Of a DNA stretch of 64,000 nucleotides, positions 34,453 to 44,439 are shown in pieces. The position numbers were made by a program, and so were the translations under genes. The notes below the pieces were generated by a model. That model did not search any database, was not told the DNA's origin, and was given only the letters and a program-made list of their open reading frames with translations. Numbering within the stretch: position 1 is the stretch's first letter; each line of letters opens with the position of its first letter. The stretch is taken from positions 61,840,034 to 61,904,033 of the forward strand of contig OX377202.1 of NCBI GenBank assembly GCA_947396885.1, read 5' to 3'. The stretch is from Heligmosomoides polygyrus polygyrus. Lineage: Eukaryota; Nematoda; Chromadorea; Rhabditida; Heligmosomidae.

Positions 34453-35522
34453 GGTGATAAAGTTGCTCAGGAAAGGTACTGAAAAACTTAAGAGCTCACA
34501 TGAAAATAGAACTTTTCTGGCATGGAAGTGATATGGAATGCGCCATGCAGTTGTCTGAGATTTTGCATTTTACACTCGATTGATTGTGTTTCGATTTAAC
34601 ACTTGTTACAATTTGTTCAGAAAGTGGCCGTATAGATGGATTTGTGCTTCTTTTAAGGTTCAGAACTTGAAAGCACATTAATGCATGCGAAAAATGCAGG
34701 GCATCCCTTAAAAGTGTAGATACTGTTTGAAAGGTTCTAACATTGCTGCTAGTGAAGCTTCTTATGATGTTTTAGACTCATATGAAAGTAGAAGGCAAAG
34801 AGATTTGAATGACTTGTGAACAGTCAAGATTGGCCATGCCCCGCCTGAAACCTTGCATTTCAGACTTGATTGATTAAGCATGGACTGAATGCTTGTTATA
34901 ATCTTATTACTACTTGGCCACTTCTTTTAACGCTTCCATCGCCCAATAACTGCAGCTATGCCGATTAACCTCTCCATTCAGCTTGAATGTTGCTCCATCA
35001 GTCCACAGAATCCATCTTCGAAAATGGGGCTCCTGCGCATCTTTAACTTGTGCAATCAATAAACACGCATGCTACGTATCTTTCACGTAATTGTCAAGTT
35101 CTAAACGTCAAAAGAAGCACATCACAGGTTAATCAGGTCAAAGTAGTAACAAAGTTGTATCAAGCATTCAGCCCGTGCACAGTCAATCAGGTCGAAAAGG
35201 CAAGATTTCAGGCGGAAGCATGGCGCAATCTCGACTATTTACACGCCTAGAAATCTTGTTCCAGGGTTTAGTGTTGCCAAAAAGTCCCACTCTAAGGTTG
35301 TAGGTTGAAAACCTGTATTAATTTCCGAACAACCGCAAGCACTCAATCGAAACACAATCAATCGAGTGTAGAATGCAAGGTTTCAGGTGAGTGCATGGCG
35401 CATTCCATACCGTTCATATTTCATAAAATTTCTAATTTTTTAGGATTTTATATGAGCCCTTAACTCCTTCAGCACCTTTATTGTGAGCAAGGGTATCACC
35501 TTTTAGAATGTGTATACAGTTT
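34438..35522. mobile_element. Foldback element with compound inverted arms
   Basis: Left end TACACGTTTGAAAGGTGATA and right end, read inward, TACACATTCTAAAAGGTGATA. The outer arms (about 34440-34620 and 35330-35520) are inverted copies including CAATCAATCGAGTGTA and CATGGCGCATTCCATA. A second, diverged inverted pair lies inside (about 34700-34900 and 35080-35240), so each arm is two related subunits. No transposase is visible. It abuts the 3' end of Helitron-like copy E. Confidence 0.65.
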
Positions 35523-37918
35523 TTTGAGTCACCCCCATATATATATATATATATATTTATTTATTTATTTATATTTATTTATATATGAGCTAGATATGGA
35601 GTGATACTAAAAAAATTTATCGTGACACTGAGTACATGGTGAACCCCCCCACCACCGACCCTATTTGCGACAAATTCTCTAGCTCTTAAAAAGCAAATGC
35701 AATCTTTATTTGATGTGGACTGTCCCACACACTTGCTGTAGACCGTCCCATGCTCCCCGAATTCTTCGACACCTTCACAGTTACATTCCTTATTTCACGG
35801 CTGAAAGCACGCGAGCATGCCCCTTAAACTCTTCATTGAAAAATTAAACTTCATATGCTATAAATAAAAATGCCTTTTGTCTAGACTAGACGGCGGCGGC
35901 AGTATTGATGCACCAAGATCGCTTCTAGAGCTTCGCGAGCGCGTTGCTAGTGCAGAGCGCGAGAATATGGACACACGCATTCGCAGGGCGCGAGAACGCA
36001 GAGACTCTGGCCGATGGCGCGCTCCCCACCGAGAGACGCAGACAGCGCGAGAGCGCGAGAGACGACGTCGCGCGACCTAGTCAGAGCACATACAGAGTGC
36101 GCAGAGACGGGGCGCGAGACGCATCAAGCGCGCTACTCACTGCGCCCGAATAGCAAGAGTGCGTTGCGAGCCTCCAACAGGATAGCAACACACTGTTGCT
36201 GTTGCGACAGATTAGCAACCGCAGTTTCTGTTGGCAACTGTAGTTGCCATTTTGTTGAAGGGGCGTGGCTGGGCGGATATAAGATAGAAGAGATGCTGTT
36301 CTGTTCGCTAGATCATTGTACACATTTTATATATAAACTTGTTAAATTTTATGATGCGTTGTTATTTCTAACGTTTATGTTTAGTGCGTCAATACTTTTT
36401 ACGCACCCTGTACTTTGCGGCTGATGTGGTCGAATCACCGGCAACACATGCAGACCTTTCGTTCAAACTTGTCAACATGCACTGTGACAACGTCTACTTG
36501 AGCACGGTTGAAGAATCGAAAGCTCGACTACTTGGTTCTGAAGCTCAGTCTTCTTCCCGCGCTTCTTCTTCTGCACCAGAACACGATAATGTCGAGCATC
36601 AGTAAATTGCGTTCGTTCATGATCTAGACCACGTTGTGTCCAAAGCTCACGTCTGTTGCATTCACCGAGGCACATTGAGGAGCCACCCATTGAAAGACTG
36701 GCAAACATGATCTACAAGAGCAAGATGAGCGATGACGATATATTGGCACTTCATTCACATGGCCTTGATTTTCCGCTCTTTCAAGGGAGGGGACCGCACT
36801 AAAGCACTTCTCCATTCAGAATGCAGTCAAAAACGACATTTTCTACCTGGACTTCTCTAGCCTTCTGGATAACGTAACTTCTGCGCCGAATCCTGAGGAG
36901 ACACAGCGCCGCTCGAGGCACTTGGTGAATGCGATATCAATTAGTTTTCAATATTCAGACCGAACGACCTCCGGCTAGTATGGTCGGCTTCTCTGCTCAA
37001 ATTCGACTCCTTCGAGACGTCTGGAGTACGCGCTGCTGTGTCGGCGTTAAGCAAAAATCTACCACAAGAGCAGCGGCGAGACATAGGAGGCCTCCAAAAT
37101 CTTTGGAGGCTTCCTAAGTGCCTCCAGTAGAGTTTAAGATCTCGTCCTATGGTTTAGTAAAGGTGCGAAGCTTTATATGCCCAATGTTAATTGGTTTCTT
37201 CTTGCCCACGTTTAACATGTTTTTTCAAGGAGGAGACTTATCGGTTCTTTACATCTGCCTTCTGCGCAAATCTCTCGCACCCCGCACCACTTCCAAACCT
37301 GTTAAAATTTCAATAAGTTCATAATTCACGTAGTGACGGAGGTTGGTAAGAAGCCCCTATGTGTTATCCCTCTCGCCCTTATATGTATCGAAAAAAGCAT
37401 TCAACATTTTAGATGTACAACTCTGACGCTTGGCGTAGAATTACTGCACGCACCAGAATAAGGAAGAGAGAATACGTGATTTCGAACCGGAGGTGCTCAT
37501 AGGTAAATAGTGAGATTACCTGAAACCATGTTTCTATTACTGTCTCCTTATCCGTCAAGACTCATTCCCCACTATGTACGAGAACGCCAAGAAGGAAGTG
37601 CGCTCATCGTTTCCCGTCGAGGCGTTCAGTCAAATGATCACTGTTGCGCAGTATGTAAATGATTGAGTATCTGGAGTCCACATTTCTCACAACCAAAACT
37701 ACTCCGTTGCGACCGTCCTCCCGGAGCGCCGACGGTAGACTGGGACAATCCCAATCAGGTGACGCGACACAGAGTGAGCCACAACGGTGTTCATGTTTTT
37801 GTTTAAAGCCAGGAGTGAAGCCGCACGTTCCACTAGTACACTGCCACTTTTGCGGTTTTCATCTCATATCCGATCTTGACGTTGCACGCTTTTGAAGACG
37901 CTCGCTTTATATAATATA
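35523..37918. other. Unassigned interval with simple repeats
   Basis: An AT/TTTA microsatellite lies at 35537-35585. At about 35645-35672 the inverse of the GCAAATAGGGTCGG MITE end occurs singly. From about 35895 to 36407 a GA/GC-rich stretch (many GCGCGAGA-type motifs) is bounded by AGTATTGATGCACC and its near inverse, perhaps a small DNA element. Between 36640 and 37110 short frames (e.g. IERLANMIYKSKMSDDDILA) could be decayed coding, not identified. No confident gene. Confidence 0.35.
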
Positions 37919-38499
37919 CCAGACGTTCAGCGGCCTAACGGCAGCCAAATGCCTGGTTGGGGGCTTCGCCCCCAAACCCCGAGAATGGACCACCCTCGTC
38001 TAGGGCTTCTTACTCGCGTTACAGTGAAAATCTAATTTTACGGAAAAGCGAGGCGGTAGGGGCGGTAGGGCACAATCTTGAAAAGTGCTCCTATGAAGCA
38101 TTACGACTCTCTATCGCACTTGCGCCGATTTATTCTCCGAAGCACACATTCTATACGTGGCGAGGAACAGATTGTGATCTTGTTAGAGCTCTATACCGCT
38201 AAATATCCGACGGCAATAATAATCCTCCGATTCCCGAAGTCATTCTCCCTACCTCCCCCCCCCCCCCCGAACAATGAACAATACCACAGAGAGGCAGAAA
38301 AATGTAGTGAGCATCAGTCAGTAGTGGGGGTGAGAGGCATGTACACGCACACACTCGCTGCCTTTGAAAGGTCATCTGAAAGTCCAACGTATGCTTCGCA
38401 GTGTTTGATCTGTGGCACATCTTCTTGATCTAGACGCACGTTGTACGACGCTCCTTGTTACATACACGTTCGACGATAGTGAGAAAAAAGTACCGGTCC

Positions 38500-39005
38500 C
38501 CCTTACAGATTTCTTCCACTGATCCCCCTTCCTATTACAGGTCCCACCTTCACTGGTCTTTTTCCCTCTTTTGGCAGCCCCTTTCACTAGCACTCATTAC
38601 TGGTCCCACTTCACAGGACTCTCCGACTTCACTGGTTCTCGTTCACTGTCCCCCTTTTTGCCCCCCCCCACTGCCTCCACCCTCGCCTAAGTGGTAGCCT
38701 TTATTGGTCCCCTTCACTGGCCCCCATTAATGGTCCCCTTTACCAGTCCCTCCTTTACTGCCCCCACCCCCCTTCACAGCTCCCCATTACTGGTCTCACC
38801 TTCACTGATCCTCTTTACTGGTCCCCTCCCCCCCCCCCTATATCCCCCACCTCCTCCCAGTCCTCACCATAGTGGTATTCTTTACTGGTCCCCCTTCGCT
38901 CCCATTAAAGGTCCTACCCTTACTGGTAGCTCTCCCCTTCACTGGTCCTCCCACTCTTCACTGGACCCCTGCATACTGGTATCCCCTTTAGTGGTCTCCC
39001 ATTAC
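38500..39005. repeat. GGACCAGTGAAG-type minisatellite (copy B)
   Basis: Complement strand form (ccccttcactggtcc and variants). About 0.5 kb long, against about 0.8 kb in copy D and 2.1 kb in copy C. Confidence 0.8.
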
Positions 39006-39600
39006 ACGTGTCCAGACACCCCTTGCGAGACATAGGTGACACCTCTTCTGAATCCAGTCACCGTTTGGATGACATCGGTTACACCTCTTCTGAACACCCA
39101 GACATCCTTTGAATGAAATCCTTAATACCTCTTCTGAGCCAAGACACATGTTGCGTGATATCGGTGATATGTCTTCTGAACCCGGACGGCTGTTGAACAG
39201 CGTCGGTGACATGTTTTCTCAACCCGGACGCCCTTAGCGCGACATCGGTAACACCGCTTCTGAACCCAGACACACATTGCGCGACGTCGGTTACACGTCT
39301 TCCTGAGAACCGGCCGCAGGCTGAACAGCGTCGGTGACATGTCTTCTGACCCCAGACACCTATTACGCGACATCGTTGACACCTCTTCTGAACCCAAACA
39401 CCCAATGCGCGACATCGGTTACATGCCTTCTGAATCCGAGCGCCGGTTGCACGGCGTCGATGACACCTCCTCTAAATCCGGACGCCTGTTGAGCAACGTG
39501 CTGGCATGTGTTTTGAACTCGAACGCCCTTTGCGCGACATCGGTGACACTTCTTCTGACGGTCTCGACATGGCGTGAGTGGCACCTCGTCTGAACACGGA
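39006..39600. repeat. 42-bp minisatellite (copy B)
   Basis: Imperfect repeats of a unit near 42 bp built around GCGCGACATCGGTGACAC and CTTCTGAACCCGGACGCC. The same unit occurs at 59216-59535 and inverted at 59805-60094, always between the element's 5' end and the purine-rich minisatellite. Confidence 0.75.
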
Positions 39601-39686
39601 CGCCTACTACTCGACTTCTAGGAAAGGCCAGACGGATGAGCAGACGGACGGACGGACAACCGCTAACTCCTTTATATATAGTAGGA

Positions 39687-40400
39687 TATAGAGTGGATTT
39701 CATATAACAAAATCTTAATGGGAACAATGCGGGCCTTAAACAAAATATACTACAACGACAGCTAGCATAATATATTTCCAATGTCGCAAGTGACAGCATA
39801 CAACGAAGGAGACATAAATTGCGAAAAATTAAAATACTAACGCTTGAAAAAGCTAACGTGGCATACAACTTGTTGCAATCACTAAATGTTACTAGGCCCG
39901 TGCTTCCATTCTACTCGGAGGCGCAATATACCCCACGTTGGATTGTCGCAGAGTCTCCGCATGTTGTTAAACAGTGCTGGCAGGTCATTTCAAGCTGTGT
40001 AGTCAATAGCTTTGAGAGCTACTGTCGGACTAAGATTTCGGTTTAAACGCCTTCTTCACGCATTGCTTGCCAGCTACAAAACGAAGTAAGATACTTGCGG
40101 CCTTAGTGTAAGTTATTGTAACGTCGAAAGTTAAGTAAGTTACTTACGAAATTGAAAATTTGGGTGAATTACTTACAATCTTAGCGTAAGTTGTTTGCAA
40201 ACTTAATGTAAGCTACTTGCATGTAGAGCATAAGTTCATCTTAGACATCGCCCCGGCTCAAGACTTTTAACTTGTTTACGCATCATTGCTTTAAGTTACT
40301 TGCTACTTGCACACTCCTCGCATGAGGAAATCAATTAGTAACATTTAATTTGCGTGTAACTTGTCAAGAATTTTCTGAGAATGTTGCCTTCTGATTTCGC
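39687..40400. other. Unassigned; GTAAGTTACTTAC palindrome cluster
   Basis: No coding recognised. From about 40080 to 40310 variants of TAAGTTACTTAC/TTACTTACGAA recur on both strands in AT-rich DNA, resembling transposon subterminal DNA; no paired termini were found. Confidence 0.4.
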
Positions 40401-40862
40401 ATGAGTTGTCTGCCACGAGCACCGTTAAGCCAAGCGTGGCGAACGCCGTCTCCGCCGCTCAAGTCGGCTGATATACACCAACGCCGTGGACTGGCGCATA
40501 TTAGGGACCTGGAAGCAGCCATGATGTCGTATATACCAGTTCCGGTTGAAAGAGGCAGTAGAGAAGAATTTCGAGCACCTTTCTTCGTATTTGGAAATCA
40601 AAGTCGCTACAACTCCGTGAAAGCCAGACAAATGCATGGTCTGGATCGGAGTGAATGTTCGCAACACCGCGTGAAATTTCGTCCGCAGTTATCTTTATGT
40701 GCTTTTAATGAGGATTCTGTAGAAGGCTACATGCCTTCCTCCACAACACTTATGAAGCCATCTTACCTTCCAAAATACAGGTTGCAGCAGACTATAAAGT
40801 TGGGCGGTGACACACACCCGTACTCCGCTAAGACAGTGAATTGTGGTATGCAAAAAAGGTAA
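40401..40862 (+). CDS. Hypothetical ORF, 153 codons, unrecognised
   Basis: Uninterrupted frame ATG to TAA with no TE motif I recognise. It is basic, rich in Ser/Arg/Pro, with no signal peptide, membrane segment or repeat. No splice context or upstream promoter was evident. In a window otherwise made of dead elements, chance or a transposon-derived frame is more likely than a host gene; it is listed only because it is the longest clean frame outside recognised elements. Confidence 0.15.
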   Translation: MSCLPRAPLSQAWRTPSPPLKSADIHQRRGLAHIRDLEAAMMSYIPVPVERGSREEFRAPFFVFGNQSRYNSVKARQMHGLDRSECSQHRVKFRPQLSLCAFNEDSVEGYMPSSTTLMKPSYLPKYRLQQTIKLGGDTHPYSAKTVNCGMQKR

Positions 40863-40924
40863 CAAAGCTCATCGACATAAGAGTGTTTATCCCCCTAAAT
40901 AACACTTATTATAGTTTCGATTAC

Positions 40925-41171
40925 TTCTGTGCCGAACGAGGTTGTTAGGTGGACCAGTATTTATTGAGCGACCTAACGTTTCGACCCGTTCGTCGTCTTC
41001 GGAGGCCCGCTGATCCACCGCTTGTGCGGAGCGACGCCGCTGCCGCAGTTAGTCGACAGTCACCATCTGTCGATCAGCGGGGCTCCGAAGACGACGAACG
41101 GGTCGAAGCGTTAGGCCGCTCAATAAATACTGATCCACCTAACAACCTCGTTCGGCACAGAAGTAATCGAA
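40925..41171. mobile_element. Coding-free pair of inverted PLE terminal repeats
   Basis: Arms of about 95 bp (from ATTACTTCTGTGCCGAACG) face each other across about 60 bp; they differ at only a few positions. Each arm contains CCGAAGACGACGAACGGGTC followed by GAAAC or GAAGC and GTTAGG...CTCAATAAAT, the same layout as the PLE hammerhead-like motifs, with one arm degenerate (GAAGC). No RT or endonuclease remains between them. Confidence 0.65.
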
Positions 41172-42929
41172 ACATCAAATCTTTAAACCTAAATAAATCT
41201 AAATAAATCTTTTCTTACTTCAAAAAATGTTCCGTTAAATTCTCTGGATGTTACGCAGAGAAACTTTAGACTCTACTTTTGGACCATTAGCCTTTCTGTG
41301 CTATATGGCTACAACCTAGAAAGGGGACCCACTTTCACTTTTCTCTATAAAATCTAGGGCATTTGTTCAAGAACATTAAAAATGAAGAAGCTTGGCATTC
41401 AAGCATGTATAGTACAACTACAGGATGTCGATAGACATTAAACTACCACCTGCTGCCGTGAATGTGCCCACGCCTGCTTCAGTATCCCCAAACCGCACAT
41501 CAACCGAGCCGTTGTCATTGGAGCTCGTTTTTATCACTGAAGGCGCAGGGGACTCCAGGGTATGTGCCATACAAGCTGCTCGGGTGGAAACTGCTTTTGT
41601 CGCTTAGGGGGAGTCCGCTGCTGGGCAGAAAGGCACACATCTGGAAAATTGCGCAGAAAACACTAGCGAGTTATGTAGACGTCAAGAGCCCTCAAATCTC
41701 AACCACTCAATTGAAACCCCAAAATCACGCAACACAGGAGAACTGAACCCCCAACCCTTCCTCACATGAAGCAACGCCACTATCCATTGCCCTACGATGG
41801 GCTTGACGGAACTGCCATCGCGGTCATACAATCGATTCACACGTGGACGCCGACGCGAACCACAACGCAACGGCAGCAGCCGCACGCTACATTATCTTGC
41901 ACACCTGAACATCAACCCACGACTGGAGAAGGTGGTTAGATCTGAGTGAGACCCGGGATGACATCTAAACCTGCTATGGCTAGGGTAAAACTGCCAATAG
42001 AGAAAGAGACACACAATGTACCCTTCTCCTTATATTTGTTCACTACATGTTCTACAAAAGTTGCTTCAAATCTTCAGCCACTGTTTTAATCAGCTCAATG
42101 ATTCTCACTCGAAGATTTCTGTCTTCACAATCTGTCTACGCTTCTTCGCCCGCTTCTCTCTTAATGAATCGATCCTTCTCTGATCCATGTATTGAAACTC
42201 TAGAGAATACCGTCCGAATTCCGGTCGGTGCGGCCACAGCTGGAATTGTCTGGTGCTCTGATAAACAGAAAACCATGTAAGGTGGAGCTGTCGGCTTAAG
42301 ACACACCTGCTGTGTTCTGCTTAGAAGATCGCCACTGCTGGGGTCTTCTTGCACCGAATAACTAGGTGGTGAGAGCGAAGGCTGCGAAAAGATTAAGCCA
42401 ATATATTCTCTTCCCTCTTTACTAGTACTTTGCTAGACTGACAGCAGTACCTACCTCACGAACAGTTTTTGGGCTTAGTTCCCATGAGCTCATTGAACCA
42501 GCTCTCGATGTAATTCGGGAGAAGTGATGCTCGCTTTTCATATCACGACGCCGGTCTATTGCCCGTATGTGGGCTGGTGATAACACACGTATCAACTTAG
42601 CAAGTGACTGGAGTAAAATTTCTGTGTGTTGAAGGCGCGCAATGCTCCAGATGGTGCGACTTCAAGCCTTTTATAAAACACATGCATGTTTTGTAAGCGT
42701 GATCAATACCACGCTGACAGCGCAGTAAGAGCTCCACAGCAGCGCAACGCGACGTAACCATAAGCTTCCATACCGGATCATCTAACCTGTGTGGGAGTTG
42801 ATCATATGTAAGTTCGCAAGTGCTCCGACACGCCTAAAGGCGTGTCTCGCACTTGCGCGCTTCGCGCGACTTTGCAGTATCATTGACCTATGGAAAGTAG
42901 TTGTTGTAAAACTTAACATTCGCTAACAT
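41172..42929. other. Unassigned; hairpin at 42816-42856
   Basis: No supported gene. A strong hairpin at 42816-42856 has GCAAGTGC/GCACTTGC outer and GACACGCCT/AGGCGTGTC inner arms around AA, followed by GCGCGC TTC GCGCG. Such GC hairpins often mark transposon ends. A tRNA-like piece is listed separately. Confidence 0.4.
41729..41802 (-). ncRNA. tRNA-like sequence (SINE head or tRNA pseudogene)
   Basis: Minus strand: GGGCAATGGATAGTGGCG resembles the D arm/A box of tRNA-Arg-type genes and GGGGGTTCAGTTCTCC resembles a T arm/B box, with a plausible anticodon arm between. The acceptor stem does not pair, so it is not a functional tRNA. Confidence 0.35.
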
Positions 42930-44439
42930 CTAGGACCTGCTGCGTGCTTTATCGGCATCAAGCCGTTCGCCACTTCGGTACCTTCATCATAGGCCTTCTC
43001 TCCGGACCGTGCATTGGTTTGCTCTGCGCAGTACTTCTGTCCCTCAAGTTGCTCTTCCGCAACCGCTCTCATGCTCAACATCTAGCGTTTCCGGGTATCG
43101 TTGACATCTCTTCCGAAGCCAGGTTCCCCTCACTCGTTTCTTTTTACTGAATCTCATTCTGGTCCGCCTTTTACTGGTCTTCCCTCCCCCCCCCCTTAAT
43201 TCCCCACCTTCCTTGTCCCAACTACTGGCCCACTTCTTTGTTTCCACTTTTAACCCCTACTGGTTTCTTCTTGCTGGTTTTCCCCTCCTGGCCCCTTCTC
43301 CAGGTTGTTCCTTTCCTTCCTGCTCGCTCTCCTGGCAAACCCTAGAGGTTCCCTCACTGCTCTTCTCCACCACATCCTTAGTGGGCCTCCCCTGCTAACG
43401 GCAGACGTCGGTGACACATATTCAGAATCAGTACGCTTGTTGCGCGACGTAGAGGGCCCATATTCTGAATCCGGAAGCTCAGAAGCGCGCGCAGTCGCCG
43501 CTATGTCGAGCCTGATGAGGCTATGCATATGGCAGATTCCTTTGTTCCCCGTATGAATTCCCTTGCGGCTCCCTTCTTGTTGGTTCCTAGTCCTGGTCCC
43601 GATTCCAGGTCCCTTCTTCCAGATAGAACCCCTCCACCTCGGAATCCTCCCTACTACTCTCCCCAATTAAGTAGCTCTCCCATGCTCACACACGACGACG
43701 GCGAACGAAAGCTCATTGCGTGTCATCGATGTCACATCTTCTAAATCCGTACTCTCTTACTGGTAATGGATCCTCTTACTGATCCTCTTAACTCCTCCCC
43801 CCCCCCCTGATTGTTAACTCTCTACTGGTCCCTCCTTAATGCCTAAACCCTTCTTGGTGTCACCTCCTAGCCTGCTTCATTGATCCCTCTATCGCTCCCC
43901 CCCCCCCCATCCCGATGCTTCCTCCAAGTCGCTACCACCTGGTCGCTGTCAGTTCTCCACCCTCGAAGTCTCCCCTTATACTCTTACCCCTTTAGTGGTC
44001 TTCTTATGTTAATGGCATGAAGTCGGCGGCACGGCTTCTGAATCTGGACGCTCAGGAACGCGCGTAGGTGCTGTTGTGTCAAGCATTAAAAGGATGCGCT
44101 TCCCATGCTGCAACAATTCCCACGTTCAATGGGAAATTTTTACTGCGCTGTGGATGATACAACGTACCTCACTTACGATTAAATCATCGCTGTATCATCC
44201 ACCGCTCTCGCTGTGGATGATACAGCGTACCTCACTTAGATTAGATCACTCGACCGCTCTCGCTGTGGGTGATGCGGCGTACCTCACTTAGGTTAGATCA
44301 TTCGACCGCTCTCGCTGTGGGTGATGCGGCGTACCTCACTTAGGTTAGATCATTCGACCGCTCTCGCTGTGGGTGATGCGGCGTATCTCACTTAGATGAT
44401 ATCACTCGACGGACAAACTCTTTTATATATAGGTGGTGA
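42930..44439 (-). mobile_element. Helitron-like family 2, copy F
   Basis: Read on the minus strand the 5' end is TCACCACCTATATATAAAAG preceded by A, as in the copy ending at 57713. It then enters the 52-bp tandem block, runs through degenerate purine-rich minisatellite DNA, and shares sequence with copy E to GCCGATAAAGCACGC near 42952. A CGGCTTGATGCCG hairpin lies near that end, but no CTRR|T terminus could be fixed, so Helitron membership rests on the 5' end and family resemblance. Confidence 0.5.
44152..44404. repeat. 52-bp tandem repeat, five copies
   Basis: Units start near 44152, 44211, 44263, 44315 and 44367, each CTGTGG(A/G)TGAT(A/G)C followed by GGCGTACCTCACTTAGG and ATTCGACCGCTCTCG. 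Units 2-5 are exactly 52 bp apart. Three copies occur in copy G (about 57545-57690) and degenerate ones in copy E. Confidence 0.85.

Larger units (their letters stand above)
37919..39686 (-). mobile_element. Helitron-like element, copy B (complete)
   Basis: Read on the minus strand it starts TCCTACTATATATAAAGG directly after A and ends ...AACGTCTGG directly before T, fitting the Helitron signature A|TC...CTRR|T without target duplication. A perfect 7-bp GC hairpin (TTGGGGG/CCCCCAA with CGAAG loop, 37957-37975) and the terminal hairpin lie at the 3' end. In order from 5': a purine/pyrimidine-skewed start, the 42-bp minisatellite, the GGACCAGTGAAG minisatellite, and a unique block shared with copies A and C. 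Length 1768 bp, no Rep/helicase, hence non-autonomous. Confidence 0.7.

Noticed and set aside
36384..36605. Possible host exon with Ser-rich C-terminus
   Set aside because: No domain, no clear splice sites, and it begins inside a transposon-like end.
42136..42354. 72-codon minus-strand frame as a host exon
   Set aside because: No recognisable motif or splice context; composition not distinctive.
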